Below are positions 5,562 through 11,311 of a DNA stretch of 11,674 nt, piece after piece (position 1 is the stretch's first letter; the number at the start of each line of letters is the position of its first letter). Under the pieces are notes generated by a model. That model saw nothing but the letters and a program-made list of their open reading frames with translations, ran no database searches and had not been told where the DNA came from. Source of the stretch: Minisyncoccota bacterium (GTDB lineage Bacteria > Patescibacteriota > Minisyncoccia > Minisyncoccales > Minisyncoccaceae); the NCBI GenBank assembly GCA_028704295.1, contig JAQVLF010000021.1:1-11674 (forward strand). Direction: 5' to 3'. The position numbers and the translations under genes are program-made.

Positions 5562-6182
5562 TATAGCAGGTACTAAGGTATAAATGCACGGTGATTTTTC
5601 CCCGTGTATTTTAATTTCTCCTTGTAAGAGCTTTTCCTTAAATTCATCTATATTTTGAGCTTCGCATTCTACATAAGAGTACCCGCAAGATTTATCTATA
5701 TGACAATCTGATCCAGCAGTCATTATTAAATTATTTTTTTTAGCTAAATCAAAAGCCTTTTTATCAAAATAGCTTAAAAGTCTTCTCGCATTAGAAACCT
5801 CTATTCCATCGATTATACTTAGGTATTTTTCTATTCCTTTAAAACATTTAGGAAAATGAAAAGGGTGGGGAATAATGGCCAATCCTCCCTGCCTATGTAT
5901 TTCGTTTATAATTTGAATAGGATCGCATCCTTTCATTTGTATTTCTTTTTTTAGAAACAGCCCTAATATATCGCCTTTACTCGATTTTATTTCTTCTCCT
6001 AAAATTAAAAAAGCATTTAATTCTTTTGCAGCCTCTATTGCTTCATCCCAAGAACAAGTATTATCATGATCAGTTATTGCGATGCCGTCTAATCCCTTTT
6101 TTAAAGCTTGCTTTATTACGTTATATGGAGATGATAGTGCATCATTTGAATAGTTTGTGTGGCAGTGCATGTCTATTTTCAT
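5538..6182 (-). CDS. PHP-domain metal-dependent phosphoesterase
   Basis: This 214-residue protein has the PHP metal-binding set: HxH at His6/His8, ITDHD with Asp38-His39-Asp40, GEE at 62-64, IPHP with His106, and GSDCH with Asp159/His161. Family members use two or three metal ions to hydrolyse phosphoesters (for example nucleoside 3',5'-bisphosphates, 5'-3' RNA ends, or histidinol phosphate). The short length and lack of extra domains fit the stand-alone PHP group. The substrate cannot be told from the sequence. It is convergent with the HAD gene and overlaps its 3' end by 24 bases. The start at 6182 has no Shine-Dalgarno; an 11-base palindrome TGATAATATCA (6187-6197) lies just upstream. Confidence 0.85.
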   Translation of the reverse strand: MKIDMHCHTNYSNDALSSPYNVIKQALKKGLDGIAITDHDNTCSWDEAIEAAKELNAFLILGEEIKSSKGDILGLFLKKEIQMKGCDPIQIINEIHRQGGLAIIPHPFHFPKCFKGIEKYLSIIDGIEVSNARRLLSYFDKKAFDLAKKNNLIMTAGSDCHIDKSCGYSYVECEAQNIDEFKEKLLQGEIKIHGEKSPCIYTLVPAISKIKNYF

Positions 6183-6219
6183 GATTTGATAATATCATTA
6201 AATGAGGGAATAGGGGATA

Positions 6220-6248
6220 TTGACAGAAATAATAAAATAGTTTATATT
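6220..6248 (+). promoter_or_regulatory. Strong promoter of the 50-codon gene
   Basis: A perfect -35 TTGACA (6220-6225), exactly 17 bases, then -10 TATATT (6243-6248). Transcription would start near 6255, giving a very short leader of about 10 bases that still holds most of the Shine-Dalgarno. Confidence 0.65.
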
Positions 6249-6253
6249 CATAA

Positions 6254-6260
6254 AAGAGGT
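6254..6260 (+). promoter_or_regulatory. Shine-Dalgarno of the 50-codon gene
   Basis: AAGAGGT ends five bases before the ATG at 6266. It is one of only two clear Shine-Dalgarno sequences in the window and is what fixes this small gene's start. Confidence 0.7.
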
Positions 6261-6265
6261 ATTAA

Positions 6266-6418
6266 ATGACCAGAAGAAGCAATAAAAGGGCGGAGCTTAA
6301 AGAAACCGCTCTAAAGGGAAAGACTTTCGATCAAAATGGAATGATTAAAAAAAATTCCGGTAAAATCAAAAAGAATCCCGAAGAATTCTATCAGAATTAT
6401 TTCGGCATCGCGGGCTAG
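6266..6418 (+). CDS. Small basic protein, 50 residues, unknown function
   Basis: The protein begins MTRRSNKRAELKETALKGK and ends NPEEFYQNYFGIAG. It is hydrophilic with 12 Lys/Arg against 5 Asp/Glu (net about +7). It has no cysteine and no membrane segment. The basic N-terminal two thirds look flexible, and the C-terminal tail is acidic-aromatic. The case for a real gene is the full set of signals within about 230 bases: a consensus promoter, a spaced Shine-Dalgarno, an ATG, and a stop codon inside a terminator stem. Its codons are more GC-rich (GCG, GGC, ATC, CCC) than those of neighbours. I do not recognise a family. A nucleic-acid- or ribosome-binding peptide is possible from charge alone. 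It is convergent with the recombinase gene. Confidence 0.65.
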   Translation: MTRRSNKRAELKETALKGKTFDQNGMIKKNSGKIKKNPEEFYQNYFGIAG

Positions 6419-6450
6419 AAATGTTGTACGACATTTATTAGCCCTTCTTT
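6412..6450 (+). terminator. Intrinsic terminator of the 50-codon gene
   Basis: GGGCTA (6412-6417) pairs with TAGCCC (6439-6444), and an inner stem AAATGT (6419-6424) pairs with ACATTT (6431-6436). The T-rich run TTCTTT follows. The TAG stop codon of the small gene is within the outer stem. The inner stem contains the repeated sequence TTGTACGACATT. Confidence 0.7.
6424..6435. repeat. TTGTACGACATT, copy 1
   Basis: A 12-base sequence identical to 7630-7641; the two copies flank the recombinase gene. Part of it (ATGTTGTACGA, 6421-6431) is also found at 962-972. In this copy it forms the loop and inner stem of a terminator. Confidence 0.7.
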
Positions 6451-7406
6451 TAGTTTTGGAGATCTTTTCCTGAATGATACTTTTTGTGAATGTCTCTCAG
6501 CTTCTTATTTGTCACATGAGTATATATCTGAGTGGTAGCAATGTTCCTGTGACCTAGAAATTCCTGAATGATTCTCAAATCAACACCCTGGTTTAGCAAG
6601 TCAGTTGCCATGGAATGCCTCAATGTGTGAGGAGTTGTAAAGAATGGTACGTTAGCTAATATTGAATAATGCTTTACAAGCCTTTCTATAGATCTAACGG
6701 TTAGGCGCTTATCAGCGTCTTTTCTTGACCTATAATTAATAAATAAAGGCTTATAATCATCATCTCTTGAATCTAAATACTTTCTAAGCCATAATAAGGC
6801 CCTTTCTGAGAAGTATACAGTTCTTGGATGGTTTCCTTTACCAATGACACCGATTTCGAGATCATCTTTGCCCTTTATATTCCTAAATTGTTCAACATTT
6901 AAAGCAACAAGCTCAGCTATACGAAGTCCTGTTGAAAATAACGTCTCAAGTATTGCACGATCTCTTAAACCTTGAATATTTGATATTTGAGGAGCTGTTA
7001 AAAGGCGTTCTATTTCATCTAGTGATAAAAACTTCACAGTTTTTTCTTTTTGAGCGTCTTTAGGGAGCTTTATTTTGTCAGCTGGAATACTTATTATATC
7101 TTTATCGGAAAAATAAGAGAGAAGGCTTCTTAGAGCGATTAGGTAGTAGTTCTGTGTAAGTTTGCTTAAGGTTTTTCCATTTTTATCAGTAAATCTGGCT
7201 AAATATAGTCTATAATCCCAAACATCTTCAGGAGTCAGTTCATGAGGCAGCATTTTTTCTTTATTTTTTAATTTAAGATATAAAGAAAACTTATTTAAGT
7301 ATCTAGAATAATTCTTTTGAGTATTGTCAGATAATCCGCGCTCAATTTCTAGGTAATCTAAGAAATCAGTTATGTGATTTATAATTGGAATATTGGATTC
7401 ATTCAT
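6450..7406 (-). CDS. Xer-type tyrosine recombinase
   Basis: This 318-residue protein has an N-terminal SAM-like core-binding domain (about 9-100) and a C-terminal catalytic domain with the full active-site set: Arg162 (STGLRIAEL), Lys190 (IGKGNHPR), His260 and Arg263 (HTLRHSMAT), His286 (LGHRNIATTQ) and nucleophile Tyr295 (IYTHV). It would catalyse site-specific strand exchange, classically chromosome dimer resolution at dif; an integrase role is also possible. The frame is open further upstream to an ATG at 7487, but the added 27 residues (LKRILRLHLFKLLVYNLL) are not part of the family. The start at 7406 gives a normal Xer N-terminus and a TATAAT nine bases upstream. Its stop lies next to the terminator of the convergent 50-codon gene. 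Confidence 0.9.
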   Translation of the reverse strand: MNESNIPIINHITDFLDYLEIERGLSDNTQKNYSRYLNKFSLYLKLKNKEKMLPHELTPEDVWDYRLYLARFTDKNGKTLSKLTQNYYLIALRSLLSYFSDKDIISIPADKIKLPKDAQKEKTVKFLSLDEIERLLTAPQISNIQGLRDRAILETLFSTGLRIAELVALNVEQFRNIKGKDDLEIGVIGKGNHPRTVYFSERALLWLRKYLDSRDDDYKPLFINYRSRKDADKRLTVRSIERLVKHYSILANVPFFTTPHTLRHSMATDLLNQGVDLRIIQEFLGHRNIATTQIYTHVTNKKLRDIHKKYHSGKDLQN

Positions 7407-7415
7407 ATTAAGTAA

Positions 7416-7421
7416 ATTATA
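7416..7421 (-). promoter_or_regulatory. -10 box of the recombinase gene
   Basis: TATAAT on the minus strand ends nine bases before the ATG at 7406. A start point 6-7 bases downstream would give an almost leaderless mRNA. The matching -35 (TTCATT, 7439-7444) is weak and touches a repeated sequence. Confidence 0.45.
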
Positions 7422-7441
7422 TACCAAAAGCTTAAATAAAT

Positions 7442-7461
7442 GAAGCCGTAAAATGCGTTTT
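7442..7461. repeat. 20-base direct repeat, copy 1
   Basis: The sequence GAAGCCGTAAAATGCGTTTT matches 7544-7563 in 17 of 20 positions, and all three differences are transitions. It lies at the presumed -35 region of the recombinase promoter. Confidence 0.6.
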
Positions 7462-7531
7462 AAGAAAATAGATGATAAATGGGTCATAGGTTTTAGATAT
7501 AGAAAGTAAGTTTTAATTAAAATTTATTTAT

Positions 7532-7569
7532 TTGCTAACAAACGAAGTCGTAAAACACGTTTTTAGCAA
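7532..7569. repeat. Inverted repeat upstream of the recombinase gene
   Basis: TTGCTAACAAACG (7532-7544) pairs with CGTTTTTAGCAA (7558-7569), 12 base pairs with one bulged base, around a 13-base loop. The second copy of the 20-base direct repeat (7544-7563) lies mostly within the loop and right arm. Confidence 0.6.
7544..7563. repeat. 20-base direct repeat, copy 2
   Basis: GAAGTCGTAAAACACGTTTT, the partner of 7442-7461. Its core AAAAC-AC-GTTTT is a short inverted repeat of its own. Confidence 0.6.
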
Positions 7570-7629
7570 GTAAATGAATTCTACTTCTTTATTACAAGTC
7601 CAAGCCCCTAATATGTCGCTTAACCTACA

Positions 7630-7641
7630 TTGTACGACATT
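7630..7641. repeat. TTGTACGACATT, copy 2
   Basis: Identical to 6424-6435, 1206 bases away on the other side of the recombinase gene. It sits in an imperfect palindrome (7625-7645). Confidence 0.7.
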
Positions 7642-7679
7642 GTAGTATGACGTATAGAAAAGGATATTCATTCCTCCCC

Positions 7680-7718
7680 TAAATAAAAAATCGGAATTAA
7701 ACTAATTGTATTAATTCC
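7680..7718 (-). terminator. Intrinsic terminator of the HNH gene, possibly two-way
   Basis: On the minus strand GGAATTAA pairs with TTAATTCC (7711-7718 with 7693-7700) over a 10-base loop, followed by GATTTTTTATTT. The TAA stop of the HNH gene (7711-7713) is in the stem. On the plus strand TTAATTCC is followed by TAATTTTTT, so it could also stop transcription the other way. Confidence 0.65.
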
Positions 7719-8379
7719 TAATTTTTTGCAAAGAAAATATATATTCTCCTCTCTTTTTCTTGATGCGCAATTTAAAATTCTTCTTAAATTTTATATTTTT
7801 TATTAAATCAAAAATAAGAAAATATATTTCTTTTATTAGATGCATAATTTTCTTTTCCATTTCGCGAATAATGTCTTCTATTTTTTGGTGGCATCTGGCA
7901 CAAAGCATGATTACAGAGCCATTTTCTCCGAAAATGATTCTTTTAAGAATATGGTGAGCGGTTATATTCTCTTTTAAGCCGCATTTAATGCAATGAGCAT
8001 TTGCTACTTTATAGTGTCCATTATTGCATTTTATTTTTTTCTTATTCTTTGAGGAAAAGATGGAAGAAAAATTAAGTTTAATATTAATAGTTCTTTTTGT
8101 CTGAGGATTGTATGTTCTTTTATCCACAAAGGCGAAGTTAGTTTTTTTATAGCAGTAGCTGTGCTGTTTTAATATTTCTCGTTCTACGAAAAACATTAAC
8201 TTTTTTAACTTATCCGCACATTTTTTGCAGATAAAATAACGGGTGTCTCTTTCTTCCTCATTAAAATATTTAGGAGGAAGAACTGAATAAAAAACTATTT
8301 TTTCCTGTGTTCCACAAACATTACATGTGGCCAGAAGACCATTCAAAGAAGCAGAAGTAGTCAAGCTAATGGCATTCAA
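7711..8379 (-). CDS. HNH-type protein with two zinc sites
   Basis: The frame is open from a GTG at 8388. The better start is TTG at 8379-8377 because AAGAGG lies eight bases before it; that gives 222 residues. Numbered from the GTG, an N-terminal zinc ribbon has CNVCG (22-26) and CKKC (54-57). The C-terminal core has CIKC (133-136), AHHILKR with His145-His146, Asn156, and LCARCHQ (Cys163, Cys166, His167): the treble-clef HNH arrangement of CxxC, HH, N, CxxCH. HNH proteins cut or nick DNA, often as homing or restriction nucleases. The tail (about 175-225) is hydrophobic-basic and helical. Whether it is an active nuclease is not certain. It ends in its own terminator and is next to the recombinase and repeat region, which suggests a mobile or accessory origin. 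Confidence 0.75.
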   Translation of the reverse strand: MNAISLTTSASLNGLLATCNVCGTQEKIVFYSVLPPKYFNEEERDTRYFICKKCADKLKKLMFFVEREILKQHSYCYKKTNFAFVDKRTYNPQTKRTINIKLNFSSIFSSKNKKKIKCNNGHYKVANAHCIKCGLKENITAHHILKRIIFGENGSVIMLCARCHQKIEDIIREMEKKIMHLIKEIYFLIFDLIKNIKFKKNFKLRIKKKRGEYIFSLQKIRN

Positions 8380-8419
8380 ATCAAGCACCTCTTGTTAAGC
8401 TCTCTATTTTAAGAATATA

Positions 8420-8770
8420 TTAATTTTCTTTTTCGGTCAAACTATGAAACAAGTCACATATTTTCTCAAAAATAGAAGGGAGTTCGCCTTTAAGTTCTTC
8501 TTTTTCTTTTGAGTATTCTTCACTAGCCTTTACCTTATCAAAAATGTCTTCTATCTTAGGCTCAATATTTTCTTTAAACCAAGCGTACATTTTATTATAA
8601 TGTACAGCAATGTTTTCTTTCACAGTTCCTAAAAGAGTGCCATTGAATATCACCTCGATAAATTCACTGGCAATTCCTCTTTCTTCCTCGTTCGAAGAAG
8701 AGGCGTAGACATTAATACTTGTAAGTAATATAAGAGATATAAGAAGTGAAATGATTGCTTTTTTAAACAT
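8420..8770 (-). CDS. Small secreted protein of unknown function
   Basis: This 116-residue protein has a clear signal peptide: FKK, then a hydrophobic core at residues 5-19, then a VYA-S cleavage site near residue 23. The mature part is charged and helical (NKMYAWFKENIEPKIEDIFD, then SEEYSKEKEELKGELPSIFE), suggesting a coiled-coil or helical hairpin outside the membrane. There is one cysteine near the end. It starts one base after the gltX stop, so it is co-transcribed and probably coupled with it. I do not recognise a family. Its position at the end of the ftsW-murG-gltX run hints at an envelope role. Confidence 0.75.
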   Translation of the reverse strand: MFKKAIISLLISLILLTSINVYASSSNEEERGIASEFIEVIFNGTLLGTVKENIAVHYNKMYAWFKENIEPKIEDIFDKVKASEEYSKEKEELKGELPSIFEKICDLFHSLTEKEN

Positions 8771-8771
8771 A

Positions 8772-10172
8772 TTAGTTCAGCGAATTAATAGCCTGTTTTA
8801 TTCTTTTAATCGAATTTTCTTTTCCTATTATTTCAATAATTTCGGCTGAAGAAGCAGAAGCTTTCTTCCCGCTCAATGCAACCCTTAGAGGCCACATAAA
8901 GCTTCCAATAGAGGGTGCCTTTTGAGCTTCTTTCGAGAGTTCCTCTTGGATCAAGTCTTTGTTCAAGTTGTCTAAATTTTGAATTATATCAGTTGCTTTA
9001 TTTAAGCAGTCTTTAATTTCTTCTTTGGGCGCATCTTTCCATATTAATAAATCTTTATCATATTTAAGCTCATCCTCATATATGTAATCAGTTAATTCAA
9101 TCAGTTGAGATAATTTTTTGAGCCTGTCTTTATATGCTTCAACAACTTTTTTATTATCAATTCCTTCTTTTTGTTCTAAAAATGGAAGACATCTTTGGGT
9201 TAATTCATCTATATCCATTTTCCTAATATACATTCCGTTGATCCAATCTAATTTATCAATATTAAATATTGCAGGAGATTTAGAAATTTGCTTAATAGAA
9301 AAGTCCTTTATCAACTCTTCCATTGTATATATTTCTTTTTCTGTTCCTGGATTCCATCCTAAAAAAGCAATGAAGTTAATAATTGCTTCTTCTAAGTATC
9401 CTTGCTTTAAATAGTCTGAAACAGCGGTTGAGCCTTCTCTTTTTGAAAGCTTCTTTTTATCTTTTCCTAAGATAAGAGACAAATGCGCATAAGTAGGAAT
9501 AGATAAATTCAAAGCTTCTCCAATAAGAATTTGCTTTGGTGTGTTTGGAATATGTTCTTCTCCTCTTACAATGTGGGTAATTTTCATTTCAAAATCATCT
9601 ATAATGCAGGTAAAATTGTATAAAGGGTTGTTTAAGTCTTTTGCAATCACAAAGTCTCCAATGTCATCTGTATGTATTTTTATCTCTCCCCTTATTAAGT
9701 CATTAAAAACGATTTCTTTATTTCGAGGGCATTTAAATCTAATAACAGCCCTCTCCCCTTTTTCAATCTTTTTTAAAGCTTCTTCTAATCCTAGATTTCT
9801 ATACTTTCCTTGATGTACTGGGGCTTTCCCCAATTTCATTAATTCTTCTCTTTCTTTATTTAATTCTTCTTTTGTTGCAAAACAGTAATATGCAGTTCCT
9901 TCTTCAAGCATTTTTTCTAAATATGCCTTATAAATCTCCCCTCTTTCACTTTGCCTTTCAGGTATATTATCCCATTTAATCCCTAATTTTTCGAAGTTAG
10001 TGAATATTTCTCCTTCCCATTCTTTTTTTGATCTTTCTTTGTCAGTATCTTCTATTCTTAAAAAGAACTCTCCATTAGCTTGTTTTGCATAAAGAAAATT
10101 GAAGAGAGCTGTTCTTAAGCCTCCGATATGCAATGGACCTGTTGGTGATGGCGCAAATCTTGTTCTTATCAT
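8772..10172 (-). CDS. gltX: Glutamyl-tRNA synthetase
   Basis: This 466-residue class I synthetase charges tRNA-Glu with glutamate using ATP. The HIGH signature is PSPTGPLHIGGLRTALFN (His15-Ile16-Gly17-Gly18), and the KMSKS signature is KLSKR (241-245). The catalytic Rossmann fold (about 1-310) contains NFTCIIDDFEMKITHIVRGE. The C-terminal anticodon-binding helical domain begins after the IDKLDWINGMYI segment (about 310 to the end). Length and form are those of bacterial GluRS. Whether it also charges tRNA-Gln cannot be told here. It overlaps murG by ATGA (10169-10172), an unusual neighbour for a synthetase, and is followed after one base by the small secreted protein. Confidence 0.97.
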   Translation of the reverse strand: MIRTRFAPSPTGPLHIGGLRTALFNFLYAKQANGEFFLRIEDTDKERSKKEWEGEIFTNFEKLGIKWDNIPERQSERGEIYKAYLEKMLEEGTAYYCFATKEELNKEREELMKLGKAPVHQGKYRNLGLEEALKKIEKGERAVIRFKCPRNKEIVFNDLIRGEIKIHTDDIGDFVIAKDLNNPLYNFTCIIDDFEMKITHIVRGEEHIPNTPKQILIGEALNLSIPTYAHLSLILGKDKKKLSKREGSTAVSDYLKQGYLEEAIINFIAFLGWNPGTEKEIYTMEELIKDFSIKQISKSPAIFNIDKLDWINGMYIRKMDIDELTQRCLPFLEQKEGIDNKKVVEAYKDRLKKLSQLIELTDYIYEDELKYDKDLLIWKDAPKEEIKDCLNKATDIIQNLDNLNKDLIQEELSKEAQKAPSIGSFMWPLRVALSGKKASASSAEIIEIIGKENSIKRIKQAINSLN

Positions 10173-11290
10173 GATTCTAAAAAATTAATAATATCTTTTG
10201 CAATAATTTCAGCACTGTTTTGAGTAGAAAATTGCTTTGCTCTATTTCCTAATTCCTTAATATTTTTAAATTGAAATATGTTTTTTAACTTTGCTAAAAA
10301 GAAATTAGGAGTAAGGTTCTTTTCCTCAATAACAATGGCTGCTCCTGTTAATTTAGCATAAGTTAAGGCATTTTTCAATTGATGATTCTGTGCTGATTCT
10401 GGAAGCGGTATTAATATGCTTGGCCTTCCGATAGCGCTAATTTCAAAAATTGTTCCAGCCCCTGCTCTTGCAACTATTGCATCGCACGCAGCATAAGCAC
10501 TTTTAATTTCTTCTTCGTTTAAGAAAGGAAACACATGATATTCAGATTTTAATTCTGAAGGAATAAGAGCAGATGTTTGGCTTTTTATTCTTTCAAAATC
10601 TTCGTATCCAGTTTGATGGATGATTTCAAAGAATTTAAGCATTTCTGGAGCAATTTGCATAATCAATTCATTTATTCTTATTGAGCCTTGCGATCCTCCC
10701 AAGATTAGAACAGTTGGTTTTTTAAAGCTCAAATTAAATATCTCCTTTGCCTTATTCTGACTTCCATTCAAAAGGCTTTCTCTTACAGGGTTGCCGACAT
10801 ATATCATTTTCTCCAAAGGAAAATATGCTGTTTCTTTTTCAGGAAAAGCCACATATATTTTAAAAGAAAAAGAAGATAGCATTCTGTTTGCTTTGCCTGG
10901 AATTACATCAGATTCATGCAGCACAATTGGAACACCCAAAAGCATTCCTGCAATAACCGGAGGAATTGAGCCATATCCTCCTTTGCTAAATATGATGTCA
11001 GGAGCATAAAAAAAGATTGTAAGAAAAGACTGGATTACTCCGATTGGTATGTTAAAAAAGATATCTAATAAATTTTCAAGAAAAGTTCCCCTATACCTTC
11101 TCATTTTTCCAGCCCTGCAATAATTAGTTTTAATTGCTTCTTTTTCTAGAAAGTGTGAAGCAAATTTATCTTTAGGGCCTAAATACAAAAAATCTATTGA
11201 GTCGAGCGAATGCTTTTTTATTTCTCTTGAAACAGCGACTAGTGGAAATGTGTGTCCGCCTGTTCCTCCTCCTGCTAGTATAATTTTCAT
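10169..11290 (-). CDS. murG: UDP-GlcNAc transferase of lipid II synthesis (MurG)
   Basis: This 373-residue GT-B enzyme adds GlcNAc from UDP-GlcNAc to lipid I on the inner face of the membrane, giving lipid II. Visible motifs are the N-terminal glycine-rich GGGTGGHTFP (7-16), KGGYGSIPPVIAG, HESDVIPGKANR, the second-domain GGSQGS, and the donor-binding AGAGTIFEISAIGRPSILIP with PLPESAQNHQ. A hydrophobic patch in the N-terminal domain (residues about 73-95) fits membrane association. It lies 21 bases after ftsW and overlaps gltX by four bases, so the three form one operon. No Shine-Dalgarno precedes the ATG. Confidence 0.97.
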   Translation of the reverse strand: MKIILAGGGTGGHTFPLVAVSREIKKHSLDSIDFLYLGPKDKFASHFLEKEAIKTNYCRAGKMRRYRGTFLENLLDIFFNIPIGVIQSFLTIFFYAPDIIFSKGGYGSIPPVIAGMLLGVPIVLHESDVIPGKANRMLSSFSFKIYVAFPEKETAYFPLEKMIYVGNPVRESLLNGSQNKAKEIFNLSFKKPTVLILGGSQGSIRINELIMQIAPEMLKFFEIIHQTGYEDFERIKSQTSALIPSELKSEYHVFPFLNEEEIKSAYAACDAIVARAGAGTIFEISAIGRPSILIPLPESAQNHQLKNALTYAKLTGAAIVIEEKNLTPNFFLAKLKNIFQFKNIKELGNRAKQFSTQNSAEIIAKDIINFLES

Positions 11291-11311
11291 AGTTTTAGTA
11301 TATATTAAAAA

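Larger units (their letters stand above)
7407..7692. other. Repeat-rich gap between recombinase and HNH genes
   Basis: About 285 bases without a convincing gene. It contains the -10 box of the recombinase, two 20-base direct repeats, one long inverted repeat and the second TTGTACGACATT. The latter is centred in an imperfect 21-base palindrome CTACA...TGTAG (7625-7645). The arrangement suits a recombination or regulatory region for the adjacent recombinase, but no dif consensus could be recognised by eye. Confidence 0.5.

Noticed and set aside
6183..6265. tRNA or riboswitch in short intergenic regions
   Set aside because: No cloverleaf, no conserved riboswitch core; the space is explained by a promoter and a Shine-Dalgarno.
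7407..7487. 27-residue N-terminal extension of the recombinase (ATG at 7487)
   Set aside because: The extra residues do not fit the Xer N-terminus, cover a direct repeat, and a TATAAT lies just upstream of the internal ATG at 7406.
7528..7671. 47-codon minus-strand frame behind a strong AGGGGAGG
   Set aside because: The Shine-Dalgarno ends only one base before the ATG, the frame runs through the repeats and palindromes of the gap, and the protein looks like random sequence.
6412..7718. A complete integrative element made of the small gene, recombinase and HNH gene bounded by TTGTACGACATT
   Set aside because: The HNH gene lies outside the two repeats, no tRNA target or att duplication is visible, and the recombinase looks like a housekeeping Xer. 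Kept only as a repeat observation.
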